In this document: in pieces, positions 1-7,494 of the stretch
Layout of the letters: each line of letters begins with the position of its first letter
How positions within the stretch are numbered: the stretch's first letter is position 1
Origin: Methylophaga sp. OBS1
GTDB lineage: Bacteria > Pseudomonadota > Gammaproteobacteria > Nitrosococcales > Methylophagaceae
Assembly: GCF_026319365.1 (NCBI RefSeq)
Contig: NZ_JAPDMS010000001.1
Location: 1,118,456-1,182,455 of the forward strand
DNA length: 64,000 nt
Reading direction: 5' to 3'
The notes under the pieces: generated by a model
Told to the model about the DNA's origin: nothing
The model's input: only the letters and a program-made list of their open reading frames with translations
Database searches by the model: none
Made by a program: the position numbers and the translations under genes

Positions 1-208
1 TTCGGACCTTTTCCACACCAAGCTCACAAAAAGCCTTAAGCAGAAAGACAATCTCTTCCAGTGTCAGCAGTTTTTCGCGGGGCATGAACGTCATTTCTTC
101 GTCCATGCAATAGACACAACGAAAGTCACATCGGTCGGTGATCGACATACGTACGTATGTGACTTTGCGTCCGAAGCGGTCAACCAGTTGTGTCGGTAAT
201 TCGCTCAT
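1..208 (-). CDS. moaA: GTP 3',8-cyclase MoaA, N-terminal fragment
   Basis: First step of molybdenum cofactor synthesis: a radical SAM enzyme that rearranges GTP. Only about the first 69 residues are in the window; the rest lies beyond base 1. The start reads [20 protein letters not shown], followed by the CDFRCVYC cluster motif (CxxxCxxC), which binds the SAM-coordinating 4Fe-4S cluster and is diagnostic of MoaA. The gene lies 11 bp downstream of the DUF2892 gene on the same strand. The window also encodes a molybdopterin oxidoreductase (58997-61120) that would need this cofactor. The family call is firm; the truncation is only the window edge. Confidence 0.93.
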   Translation of the reverse strand, partial: MSELPTQLVDRFGRKVTYVRMSITDRCDFRCVYCMDEEMTFMPREKLLTLEEIVFLLKAFCELGVEKVR

Positions 209-219
209 TTCACTATCCG

Positions 220-435
220 TTATTCCGGCTTATTAGTACCAGCATGAGTGTCGCAGCTTTTTGCGGTAGAAAAGCCAAACAAAGCATATCCACCACAGCG
301 GCCTGTAACACCATTCAAAATCAGAGCCAATCCGAGCAATGCCCACCAGCTCTGATGATACAAGGCTATCACTATTATAGCCGCACCGATGAAAATCCGT
401 AAAAGCCGGTCCCAGTTTGCCAGATTTTTCTGCAT
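220..435 (-). CDS. DUF2892 family small inner-membrane protein
   Basis: A 71-residue protein with two predicted membrane helices (about residues 10-26 and 28-45) and a conserved [10 protein letters not shown] segment followed by a short cysteine-containing tail. This matches the DUF2892 (YgaP C-terminal-like) membrane family, whose members are often near sulfur-transfer genes; the precise function is unknown. A GAGA-type ribosome site lies a few bases before the ATG. It sits just upstream of moaA with 11 bp between them, so co-transcription is likely. Confidence 0.75.
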   Translation of the reverse strand: MQKNLANWDRLLRIFIGAAIIVIALYHQSWWALLGLALILNGVTGRCGGYALFGFSTAKSCDTHAGTNKPE

Positions 436-449
436 GGTTATCTCATAAA

Positions 450-476
450 AATAAACCCCGCAGGGCGGGGTTTATT
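450..476 (-). terminator. Rho-independent terminator after the Bax-inhibitor-like gene
   Basis: A near-perfect palindrome, AATAAACCCCGC, three-base loop, GCGGGGTTTATT, lies between the stop of the gene ending at 512 and the start at 435 of the next gene. The stem is GC-rich with flanking A/T, so it can act on either strand. Its position fits termination of the minus-strand gene at 512-1183. Confidence 0.75.
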
Positions 477-511
477 AGAAAACAAATTAAGCGCTCAGTT
501 CACTACTTAAT

Positions 512-1183
512 TCAATCATCGCCTGAGAAAGCACCCAGCAGATGCAGCAGGCTGGTGAACAGGTTGTAGATAGAAACATATAGCGTGACTGTCGCCATGA
601 TGTAGTTGGTTTCACCACCATTAACAATCTGGCTGGTTTCATACAGAATCAGACCGGCCATCAGCAGTACGAACATCGCAGAAACAGCCAGTGACAGACC
701 CGGCATTTCGAAGAAGAATGCTGCAAGACCCGCCAGGAAAGCGACCAGGATACCAACGAACAGGAAGCCACCCATGAAGCTGAAGTCTTTCTGACTTTTC
801 ACAGCATAAGCTGACAGGGCAAAGAAGATGATGCCGGTGCCACCCAGGGCCTGCATCACAATCTGGCTACCGTTGGGTAGCCCCAGATACATATTGACGA
901 TGGGGCCCAGTGTGAAACCCATAAAGCCAGTCAGCGCGAAGACGGAGGCCAGGCCCCAGACACTGTTACGCAGTTTGGCTGTCAAAAACAGCAGGCCGAA
1001 ATAACCCACAAGGGTCAGAATGATGCCCGGATGCGGCAGGTTCAATGCCATGGATAGACCGGCTGTCATGGCACTGAATACCAGTGTCATGGCCAGCAAG
1101 CTGTAGGTATTTCTGAGTAGCTTGTTGGTCTCAAGTACTGACTGCTGCGAACGAGCAACCGTCGATTGAGCATCGTAATTCAT
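512..1183 (-). CDS. Bax inhibitor-1 / YccA family membrane protein
   Basis: A 223-residue protein with seven hydrophobic segments from about residue 30 to the C-terminus, the usual size and topology of bacterial Bax inhibitor-1 (TMBIM) proteins such as YccA and YbhL. The late segment with GLILYETSQIVNGGETNYI and the final ...LYVSIYNLFTSLLHLLG are typical of the family. YccA is known to interact with FtsH in E. coli; whether this copy does so is inference. GGAG precedes the ATG at 1183. A strong terminator follows at 450-476, so it is probably monocistronic. Confidence 0.9.
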   Translation of the reverse strand: MNYDAQSTVARSQQSVLETNKLLRNTYSLLAMTLVFSAMTAGLSMALNLPHPGIILTLVGYFGLLFLTAKLRNSVWGLASVFALTGFMGFTLGPIVNMYLGLPNGSQIVMQALGGTGIIFFALSAYAVKSQKDFSFMGGFLFVGILVAFLAGLAAFFFEMPGLSLAVSAMFVLLMAGLILYETSQIVNGGETNYIMATVTLYVSIYNLFTSLLHLLGAFSGDD

Positions 1184-1298
1184 CAGAGTGTCTCCATTTG
1201 ATGTTGATGAAATTGTCTATTGCACTGACAACATCCTACCTTATAAGTTCTAAATGGCAATAGGATTCAGATTGGCAGAAATAATTTTGCCTTAGCGG

Positions 1299-1326
1299 TT
1301 GTGCTGGCGGGTATTATCTGTATAAT
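1299..1326 (+). promoter_or_regulatory. Sigma-70-type promoter for tRNA-Ser(UGA)
   Basis: TTGTGC at 1299-1304 and a perfect TATAAT at 1321-1326 are separated by 16 bp. The -10 box ends 11 bp before the first base of the tRNA at 1338, as expected for a tRNA promoter. Confidence 0.65.
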
Positions 1327-1337
1327 TTCGCATCTTC

Positions 1338-1427
1338 GGAGGGATGGCAGAGCGGTTGAATGCACCGGTCTTGAAAACCGGCAAGGGTTAACGCCCTTCC
1401 AGGGTTCGAATCCCTGTCCCTCCGCCA
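1338..1427 (+). tRNA. tRNA-Ser, anticodon UGA
   Basis: A 90-base class II tRNA with a long variable arm. The acceptor GGAGGGA (1338-1344) pairs with TCCCTCC (1417-1423), followed by discriminator G and encoded CCA. The anticodon loop CTTGAAA gives anticodon TGA, serine. The T arm has GGTTCGAATCC. In gammaproteobacteria this tRNA is a substrate for the cmo5U34 modification made by CmoA/CmoB, which are encoded 2 kb away at 3340-5042. Confidence 0.97.
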
Positions 1428-1432
1428 AATAT

Positions 1433-1466
1433 AAGCCCCGGTTCGATATGACCCGGGGCTTTTTTG
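1433..1466 (+). terminator. Terminator of tRNA-Ser(UGA)
   Basis: AAGCCCCGG, short loop, CCGGGGCTT, followed by TTTTTT, starts six bases after the tRNA CCA. This is a typical intrinsic terminator. Confidence 0.85.
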
Positions 1467-1830
1467 TGTGAGTCAGTAAGACAACATTCGTCTAAATCAC
1501 CACTTTCACAACAAAGTTTCCAACATACCTTCATCGGGCAACGATAGACGTTTATGGAAACCGGGTGATATTTCAGCTGATCACCACACATCTCAGCATA
1601 CACAATGCCGAATCTCCGTTGATTTCTTTCAAAAGAAAACGAAAGGACAGCTAGTCAAAATAACAGCAATCGGCTTCTCCACTGTGTATTTCGATGAAAT
1701 GAAGATGTCATGAAAGTAACAGTCATTAGTCTTGAAAAAACAATCTCAAACTAATCACTAGCAGCAGAGTTCCTCATGTTGCCTGATTCTGCTACATTGT
1801 CGTGACGACAAGTACACAGATTATGAAACC
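1467..1830. other. Intergenic stretch without a recognisable gene
   Basis: About 360 bases between the tRNA terminator and the next gene. I see no conserved open frame, tRNA or clear repeat. It is more A/T-rich than the neighbouring genes. It presumably holds the promoter for the 1831 gene, but no good -35/-10 pair stands out. Confidence 0.5.
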
Positions 1831-2280
1831 ATGAAACGCAAGCTGAGCCTTATTTTTGCCATCACAGTCACCCTGCTCTCTTTTCTTGCTAACGCTCATG
1901 AGCCTGGTAGCGGACTTGAAATTGAGTCGCCGCACTCACTCCATATCGTCTATACCATCGAACCCGACAGTGTCGATAGCCATGCCATTCAGTCCCTGGT
2001 TGAAACCACCCTGGCTGAAACAAGCCTGGAAACGAGCAAACGCGATGATGCACAATTAATACTCAGAGTTGAGGAACATGCGGGCAGTTACCTGCTTTAT
2101 CTCGATTTCAGCAGACAATTGCAATATGAGGCTCAGGGTAAGCGCTACCTCAAAGATGGCTATGTCTGGGGCCGTTATGCCAAAAACATTACCGACATGG
2201 AACAACTGCTGGAGGATGTCAGCTTCTTTTTCGAAGAGTTTCTGCAAAAATACCAGCGTGCCAATAATATCGGAAAATAA
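1831..2280 (+). CDS. Exported protein of unknown function
   Basis: I do not recognise the family. The 149-residue product begins with a clear Sec signal peptide (MKRK, hydrophobic core, cleavage probably after ...LANA at residue 22). The mature part of about 127 residues is acidic and has alternating hydrophobic stretches (VYTIEPD, LILRVEEH, SYLLYLDF) that suggest beta strands, then a helical C-terminus with several acidic residues and FFFEEFLQKY. No cysteines or metal motifs are visible. It is the first of three small, probably exported proteins between tRNA-Ser and cmoB. Confidence 0.6.
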   Translation: MKRKLSLIFAITVTLLSFLANAHEPGSGLEIESPHSLHIVYTIEPDSVDSHAIQSLVETTLAETSLETSKRDDAQLILRVEEHAGSYLLYLDFSRQLQYEAQGKRYLKDGYVWGRYAKNITDMEQLLEDVSFFFEEFLQKYQRANNIGK

Positions 2281-2374
2281 CTGATCGCCCACCGCTTAAT
2301 ATCTATACCACTGAGAACCTATTGAAGCGCCAGTGTGTCTACCGTCCTGTGTCCCGATAACACAGGGTGGTGGT

Positions 2375-2809
2375 ATGCAACAGCTGGTGAATGGTTTACT
2401 GATGTGGGCGGTCAGTCTCAGTAGCTATCCAGAAGCAGCAAATCTCCCTGAGTTGATTGCGATACCCCACGCACAACTGGAAGCAACACTGTGCAATCAT
2501 GAACAATGTAACGCCGTGGCCTACTATGACCACCATACCGATATTGTTTATTACGACCAAAACCTGGATCTGGAAAACAGCTTGATCGCAAAAAGTTTTA
2601 TCGTTCATGAGCTGGTGCATTATCTGCAGGATCAATCAGGCAAGATGAAGCACTTTCCCCTGGCCTGCGAGGCCCATATTTCACTGGAGCGGGAGGCATA
2701 CCAGGTACAGCAACGATACCTGAGTGAACACCAGACAGTGACCCATCATATTGATATGGCGATACATTTGTTAGGTGGTGTTTGCGACTCGGTGCCTGAG
2801 ACGGAGTGA
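2375..2809 (+). CDS. Putative HExxH metalloprotease-like protein (DUF6647-like)
   Basis: A 144-residue product if started at the ATG at 2375, which follows a purine-rich GGGTGG stretch; an in-frame GTG at 2333 would add 14 residues without obvious homology. The N-terminus is hydrophobic (LLMWAVSLSSY) and may be a signal peptide. The key feature is HELVHYLQ near residue 94, an HExxH zinc-binding signature in a helix, plus four cysteines including CNHEQC, likely disulfides. The arrangement resembles the DUF6647 group of small secreted putative peptidases. The substrate is unknown. A terminator follows at 2862. Confidence 0.6.
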   Translation: MQQLVNGLLMWAVSLSSYPEAANLPELIAIPHAQLEATLCNHEQCNAVAYYDHHTDIVYYDQNLDLENSLIAKSFIVHELVHYLQDQSGKMKHFPLACEAHISLEREAYQVQQRYLSEHQTVTHHIDMAIHLLGGVCDSVPETE

Positions 2810-2861
2810 TCGGAGAGCTTGGAAATGCTTTTAATTCGGGTATATACTCTGCTGGTTAGGA

Positions 2862-2889
2862 AAAACGTCCCGCTTTAACGGGATGTTTT
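2862..2889 (+). terminator. Terminator after the HExxH gene
   Basis: AAAACGTCCCG, loop CTTTAA, CGGGATGTTTT gives a stem of about eleven pairs ending in T residues, 53 bp after the stop at 2809. Confidence 0.7.
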
Positions 2890-2952
2890 GCTCATCCGTG
2901 AAAGTCACTGGCGTATTTTAATAACCAGTCTGTACTTCGATTATGGAAGTTT

Positions 2953-3339
2953 ATGTTGTTTAACAAGCTAACCAGTCTAGGCATTGCCTCGATAGCTTCA
3001 TTTAGCATCATCACAAGCACCGAAGCTTCTCTGGATTTGCTCGCAGGTGTTGAGGCCGGTATTGAAACCGATACCTCAATGACGAGCAGCGATCTGGAAC
3101 AGACACAAAAGGCATTATCGACAGAAGCCGTGGGCTCTCGTCATTACTGGCTCAACCAGGAAACCGGTAATGCCTACGAAATCAACATTGATCACACCTA
3201 TTCTTATGGCCACTATCCCTGCCTGGCTTATGACTTATCGATCACCAAGGATGATGTGACCGAAGTGAAATCACTGGATGCCTGCAAAAACAGCAGCGGT
3301 CAGTGGATTTCCATCACCCCTGCTGCCACCGCACTCTGA
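2953..3339 (+). CDS. Exported protein with 17-kDa surface-antigen-like C-terminus
   Basis: A 128-residue protein with a signal peptide (cleavage probably after ...STEA near residue 26) and a mature acidic, threonine/serine-rich linker. From about residue 60 it carries the pattern W-N-x-x-TG-x-x-Y ... PC-x-x-Y ... AC-x-x-SSGQW. This layout of two cysteines and two tryptophans resembles the C-terminal module of the 17-kDa surface antigen family. No lipobox cysteine is present, so it is probably soluble periplasmic or extracellular. It converges with cmoB: the two stop codons are directly adjacent. The role is unknown. Confidence 0.55.
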   Translation: MLFNKLTSLGIASIASFSIITSTEASLDLLAGVEAGIETDTSMTSSDLEQTQKALSTEAVGSRHYWLNQETGNAYEINIDHTYSYGHYPCLAYDLSITKDDVTEVKSLDACKNSSGQWISITPAATAL

Positions 3340-4314
3340 TTACTGCGGCGCATTGGCGATAAACACCCCCCGCATTGGTGCTGGATACCCCTCAATCGTT
3401 TTACTTGTATCGTCGGGATCGAGAAAATCCGCCAGGGATTCAAATGTCATCCATTCAGTGCGGCGTTGTTCTTCCAGTGGCGTGATATCGATATCCACAC
3501 AACGCACGTTTTTAAAACCGCACCTGCGCATCCACAGTAACATCGTCTCAACTGAAGGAATAAACCAGACATTACGCATCTTGGCGTAACGTTCCTCCGG
3601 CATCAGGGTCATCCCCGGGCCTGCCTCAATGATCAACGTTTCCAGCACCAGTTCGCCCCCGGGCTTCAGGCAGGAACGCAGTTCCAGAAGATGGCTCAGG
3701 GGCGATTTCCGGTGATATAACACGCCCATCGAAAAGACGGTATCAAACCAGCCGAGATTGTCCGGCATGTGCTCGATACCAATCGGCACAACAAAATGCC
3801 GGTCACTGTTGATAAAGTGATTGATCAACTGGTACTGCATGGTGAACACCAGCGTCGGATCAATACCCAGCACCAGCTCCGCGCCCTCTCCCAGCATGCG
3901 CCAGCCGTGATAGCCGTTACCGCCGCCGACATCCAGCACACGGCGACCTTTAAGTGGGCTCAGGTGGGGTAGCACCCTGTCCCATTTCCAGTCTGAACGC
4001 CATTCGGTATCCAGGTGAATATCAAATAACCAATACGGACCTTTACGCCAGGGATGAAACTGTTTTAAGAGGTCGATAAAGGCTTCGCGATCAACATCTC
4101 CCAAATCAGCAGCGCCACCAATAGCCACATGGTCTTTTATTTCAATCTCACTGGGTACAACGGCAGGTAGCGCCTTCAACGCTTGTTGCCACATCGGCAT
4201 CTTGCCATGACGTGTCAGAGAGAGTTGTGATTCAATTCGGCTTTGAAGCTGCTGCCGCCATTCATAGAAACCGGCTTCGTCGAGGATATCGTACAGAGGC
4301 TGGTATACACTCAT
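3340..4314 (-). CDS. cmoB: tRNA U34 carboxymethyltransferase CmoB
   Basis: Transfers a carboxymethyl group from carboxy-S-adenosylmethionine to 5-hydroxyuridine at the wobble position, forming cmo5U34 in tRNAs that read four-fold codon boxes. The 324-residue length matches the family. Visible are the N-terminal helical region, the FHPWRKGPY segment, the nucleotide-binding motif LDVGGGNGYHGWRM, and MGVLYHRKSPL. It is the last gene of tsaB-cmoA-cmoB; its ATG overlaps the cmoA stop by 4 bp, implying translational coupling. The partner enzyme CmoA supplies its unusual cofactor. Confidence 0.96.
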   Translation of the reverse strand: MSVYQPLYDILDEAGFYEWRQQLQSRIESQLSLTRHGKMPMWQQALKALPAVVPSEIEIKDHVAIGGAADLGDVDREAFIDLLKQFHPWRKGPYWLFDIHLDTEWRSDWKWDRVLPHLSPLKGRRVLDVGGGNGYHGWRMLGEGAELVLGIDPTLVFTMQYQLINHFINSDRHFVVPIGIEHMPDNLGWFDTVFSMGVLYHRKSPLSHLLELRSCLKPGGELVLETLIIEAGPGMTLMPEERYAKMRNVWFIPSVETMLLWMRRCGFKNVRCVDIDITPLEEQRRTEWMTFESLADFLDPDDTSKTIEGYPAPMRGVFIANAPQ

Positions 4315-5042
4315 TTAATGGCCACCATCGAAACGAAATTAAAACACTGATACCACTTTTCAACAAAGCTGAACCCTGCCTGCGTCAATCGCGCCTGATG
4401 CGCACTCAAGGTTTCTGGGATCAGGACTTTTTCCAGCGCACTCCGCTTCTGACTGATTTCCAGATCGCTGTATCCATTAGCCCGTTTGAAGTTATGGTGT
4501 GACTCAATATGGAACTGGTTGACCTGCGGTTCTTCAAAGGCCAGCTTTTCCGACAGGATTAATATCCCCCCCGGCAACAACCCATCGTAAATTTTTTGTA
4601 TCAGTGTCTGTCTCAATTCAGGCGAAATGAACTGCAGGGTGAAATTCATCACCACAACAGAAGCCTTTTCAATACCGACTTGATTAATATCAGCACATTG
4701 CAGCTCGACCGGCACTGATGCTGAATCATCAGTCAGTACCTCACGCGCTTTGGCTATCATCGCTTCTGAATTATCCACGGCGATAATTGTGCAGTCAGGC
4801 TGCTGAATCGCATGACGCAGGGACAGGCTGACTGCACCCAGCGAGCAGCCAAGGTCATAACAGTGGCTGCCAGCTTGCACGTAACGCCCTGCCAGGGTAC
4901 CAATATTGCTGATAAGCGTGGCATAGCCCGGCACTGAACGTTGAATCATATCGGGAAAAACACTGACCACCCGCTCATCAAAGCGAAAATCAACCATCTG
5001 TTGCAAAGGGGCGGCGTAAAGCTTGTCTTTTTCACGTGCCAT
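4311..5042 (-). CDS. cmoA: Carboxy-S-adenosyl-L-methionine synthase CmoA
   Basis: Makes carboxy-SAM from SAM and prephenate for CmoB. The 243-residue protein starts MAREKDKLYAAP, then FDERVVSVFPDMIQRSVPGY, a conserved CmoA segment, and has the Rossmann motif YDLGCSLGAVSLSL and a VVMNFTLQF strand. The start overlaps the tsaB stop by one base (TAATG), and the end overlaps cmoB by 4 bp, so the three genes form a tight operon for tRNA modification. Confidence 0.96.
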   Translation of the reverse strand: MAREKDKLYAAPLQQMVDFRFDERVVSVFPDMIQRSVPGYATLISNIGTLAGRYVQAGSHCYDLGCSLGAVSLSLRHAIQQPDCTIIAVDNSEAMIAKAREVLTDDSASVPVELQCADINQVGIEKASVVVMNFTLQFISPELRQTLIQKIYDGLLPGGILILSEKLAFEEPQVNQFHIESHHNFKRANGYSDLEISQKRSALEKVLIPETLSAHQARLTQAGFSFVEKWYQCFNFVSMVAIK

Positions 5043-5725
5043 TACTGCTCGCCCTTCTTCTTGGCAACATTGTCACGCAGGTAGACCGGCACTGCCTGCT
5101 CTGCAGACAGCGTTTGTCCCTGCTCAGCCAGCTTACGTGCCAGTTTGGTCATGGCCGCCGCAGTGGGCAGTAAGCTGCTGTCTTCACCTGATAAAAGTCC
5201 TGCAAAAGCGGCTTTTAGTACTTCGCCATGTTCTTGCCAGCCGGTACCGGCAGCAAACCATCGCTCGTTATCCAGCGGTTTAAATGTGTCGGGTGGGCAT
5301 ACCTGTTCCTTGTCGCAGAGCACCGCCAATCCGTTTTCTTCGCGATAATGCGCTGCATATATTTCTCCCATACGGGCATCCAGTGCCACGGCAATTTGTG
5401 TGGCACCGAACTCATCAATGGCTCTCTGCGCGACCGCAGCCAGGGTTGATACTGGAATAATCGGCAACTGTCGGGCAAAAGCAATGCCCTGGGCCACACC
5501 GACGCCGACACGGACACCGGTAAAAGAGCCGGGACCTCTGCCAAAAGCCAAGAAATCGATTTCATCCAGGCCCACGCCCGCCTGCTGCAGCAGTTCATTG
5601 AGCATGCCCAATATTCGTTCCGAATGACCACGTTGCGTCGTGGTCGACCGTTCAATGAGCTGGTCCGCATTGAGCAGAGCGACGGAGCACACTTCGGTGC
5701 AGGTATCTAGTGCAAGAATTTTCAT
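5042..5725 (-). CDS. tsaB: tRNA threonylcarbamoyladenosine synthesis protein TsaB
   Basis: Partner of TsaD and TsaE in forming t6A37 on tRNAs that read ANN codons. It is an ASKHA-fold protein without its own catalytic residues. The chosen start gives MKILALDTCTEVC, the conserved TsaB N-terminus; an upstream in-frame start would add 15 unconserved residues. GRGPGSFTGVRVGVGVAQGIA is the family signature. Length about 227 residues is normal. It heads the tsaB-cmoA-cmoB operon. The promoter should lie in the short gap before the divergent 5812 peptide. Confidence 0.94.
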   Translation of the reverse strand: MKILALDTCTEVCSVALLNADQLIERSTTTQRGHSERILGMLNELLQQAGVGLDEIDFLAFGRGPGSFTGVRVGVGVAQGIAFARQLPIIPVSTLAAVAQRAIDEFGATQIAVALDARMGEIYAAHYREENGLAVLCDKEQVCPPDTFKPLDNERWFAAGTGWQEHGEVLKAAFAGLLSGEDSSLLPTAAAMTKLARKLAEQGQTLSAEQAVPVYLRDNVAKKKGEQ

Positions 5726-5811
5726 AGTGGCGTCAGTTATTGTCGTCATTTGGCTGTCACAACCGCGCATTATAATGCAAAGCAGTTGATTCGATGGTGC
5801 GGGGAGGCGCT

Positions 5812-5934
5812 ATGTTAATGCTGATTGTCGATGCAATCTATGTTCTGAGAGAACTGGCACGACTACTGTTTGTGGTGGTAACTTCCCCTTTCGCTGTTAT
5901 TGGCGGTCTTTTGCTGCTGGCAGGCCAGCCCTGA
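5812..5934 (+). CDS. Predicted 40-residue single-span membrane peptide
   Basis: A small open frame starting MLMLIVDAIYVLRELARLLF and ending GQP. The last half is a hydrophobic stretch long enough for one membrane helix. A very good ribosome site, GGGGAGG, lies five bases before the ATG, unusually strong for a chance frame. It starts divergently from tsaB in a gap otherwise lacking a gene. I do not know the family. Small membrane peptides of this kind often regulate larger partners, but nothing here shows which. Confidence 0.5.
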   Translation: MLMLIVDAIYVLRELARLLFVVVTSPFAVIGGLLLLAGQP

Positions 5935-6031
5935 GCAATACCAAAGCGAAAGCTTATAAACCACATATTTTTCATTTATATCAATCTGTTATAGCATAGT
6001 GTTGTCAGAACATTTCTGGGAGGAGATGACG

Positions 6032-6271
6032 ATGGCAACACAACACTTACAATCTCTGGAACTGGCTGCGCAGGGCGACTGGGATAGCGCACACAGCACA
6101 ATACAGATCTACGAAGACAGACTCGCGTGCATGGTGCATGGCTATCTGCACCGCGTAGAAGGAGATAACGGCAACGCTGCCTACTGGTATCGCCGTGCGG
6201 GCAAATCGTTACCAGTAAACAGCCTGCCGGAAGAGTTTGACCGGCTCTATGAGCTGGCCAAACAGGTGTGA
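6032..6271 (+). CDS. Small conserved-type hypothetical protein
   Basis: A 79-residue soluble protein (MATQHLQSLELAAQGDWD...). I chose the ATG at 6032 because GGAGGAG lies seven bases before it; the ATG at 6026 is too close to that site. The sequence is mostly helical and looks like a single TPR-like helical pair: AAQGDWDSAHSTIQ, then HGYLHRVEGDNGNAAYWYRRAGK. No catalytic motif is seen. It ends exactly where the convergent YceI gene ends. Confidence 0.65.
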   Translation: MATQHLQSLELAAQGDWDSAHSTIQIYEDRLACMVHGYLHRVEGDNGNAAYWYRRAGKSLPVNSLPEEFDRLYELAKQV

Positions 6272-6844
6272 TTACTGACGAATACCTTCAATCGACAGGG
6301 TCAGATAAACCTCCTCTGCTGAAGGGCCCAGTTTAGTCACATCAATACCGTAGTCGGCAATGGTGAATTTGGTTTCACCAACGAAGCCGACACGGTATCC
6401 GCCCCAGGGATCATCACCCTCACCCACTTTTTCAATCGGAATCACCAGTTCGTTGGTGACGCCATGAAGCGTAAAGTCCCCGACCATTACCATGCTGCCA
6501 TCCTCTTTCACTTCGACAGATTTGGATTGGAAGCGTGCTTCAGGGTATTTGTCGGTGTGAAGAAATTTCTCACGTAAGTGTTTATCACGCTCGGCAAAAT
6601 TAGTATCGACACTGGCCACATCAATGACGACATCAATATCCGACGCTTCCGGTTGTTCTGCGTCGTAGTTGAAGGTCCCGGCAAAATCATTAAAGCGACC
6701 ACTCATCCAACTGAAACCCAGATGCTGAATACGAAAGTCGATAAAGGCATGTGCTTTTTCTGTATCAATCACATACTCTGCAGCCTGTGCCGGCAGCATG
6801 GAAGAAAGTCCCAGAAAAGACAGGGCGAATAAAGTTTTTTTCAT
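6272..6844 (-). CDS. YceI family periplasmic lipid-binding-type protein
   Basis: A 190-residue exported protein: a signal peptide with cleavage after ...PAQA near residue 21, then the YceI lipocalin-like beta barrel, starting with YVIDTEKAHAFIDFRIQHLG and containing FTLHGVTNE, GFVGETKFTIADYGI. The family binds isoprenoid chains in a central cavity. Its ATG overlaps the stop of the upstream cytochrome b561 gene by 4 bp. This yceJ-yceI pairing is common in proteobacteria and suggests a link between quinone or isoprenoid handling and the b-type cytochrome; that link is inference. Confidence 0.92.
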   Translation of the reverse strand: MKKTLFALSFLGLSSMLPAQAAEYVIDTEKAHAFIDFRIQHLGFSWMSGRFNDFAGTFNYDAEQPEASDIDVVIDVASVDTNFAERDKHLREKFLHTDKYPEARFQSKSVEVKEDGSMVMVGDFTLHGVTNELVIPIEKVGEGDDPWGGYRVGFVGETKFTIADYGIDVTKLGPSAEEVYLTLSIEGIRQ

Positions 6845-7404
6845 GAATCATCTCCTGATGGAATGGCAAACATACGCTTGAGTGTGGCGTCTTTATCAAT
6901 GAAGTGGTGTTTCAACGCAGCCAGGGCATGAATTGAGGCCAGCGCGATAATAAACCAGGCAATCCAGAGGTGTAGCCGCCCTGCCCAGTCAATCCAGCCG
7001 CTATCGTCTTTGATTAAAGCAGGAATGGCAATCCAATCGAACACCACAAGCGGATCCCCCTTGGCGGTGACAATAAGATACCCGGTCACGAAAAGTAGAA
7101 GAATGGCCAGATTCATCAGTAGATGCGCGGCACGGGCCGAGATGCGTTGCCAGGTCGGTATCGATTTGATCTCGGCAGGCGCTATTCTGAGTCGCTGCCA
7201 CCCCCAACGCGACAGCACAAGCACGGCAGTGACGACACCAATCCCCTTATGCCACCAGGGTGCCTGATAATACCAGTCATCATAGTATCCGAGGTCGACC
7301 ATCCACAGACCTGAAGCAAACAGGGCAATGGTAAACAGGGCAACACTCCAGTGGAGCAATACCGAAAAAACATCGTAGCGTCGATTTGACGGCTTATCTG
7401 GCAT
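6841..7404 (-). CDS. Cytochrome b561 family protein (YceJ-like)
   Basis: A 187-residue four-helix membrane cytochrome that should bind two b hemes and shuttle electrons with quinol. The conserved histidines appear in LLHWSVALF, WWHKGIG, AAHLLMNLA, and LHLWIAWFIIALASIHALAALKHH. The start MPDKPSNRRYDVFSVLLHW is chosen because GAGGTAAGG precedes it; a further upstream start adds 16 residues without a ribosome site. Translationally coupled with the yceI-like gene. Confidence 0.9.
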   Translation of the reverse strand: MPDKPSNRRYDVFSVLLHWSVALFTIALFASGLWMVDLGYYDDWYYQAPWWHKGIGVVTAVLVLSRWGWQRLRIAPAEIKSIPTWQRISARAAHLLMNLAILLLFVTGYLIVTAKGDPLVVFDWIAIPALIKDDSGWIDWAGRLHLWIAWFIIALASIHALAALKHHFIDKDATLKRMFAIPSGDDS

Positions 7405-7494
7405 CCTTACCTCAATATTAACGTGCGAATAGTGAAGATTGACCCTGAACAAAGGCGAATGTTTCGCAAATAAGATATTTTTTTATTCAATCTA

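Noticed and set aside
1388..1603. Minus-strand frame of 71 codons ending in GGGTGIRTLEGR
   Set aside because: It overlaps tRNA-Ser in antisense; the GIRTLE ending is a known artefact of translating across serine tRNA genes.
1428..3339. Possible genomic island with an att site at tRNA-Ser
   Set aside because: I could not find a repeat of the tRNA 3' end downstream, and there is no integrase gene.
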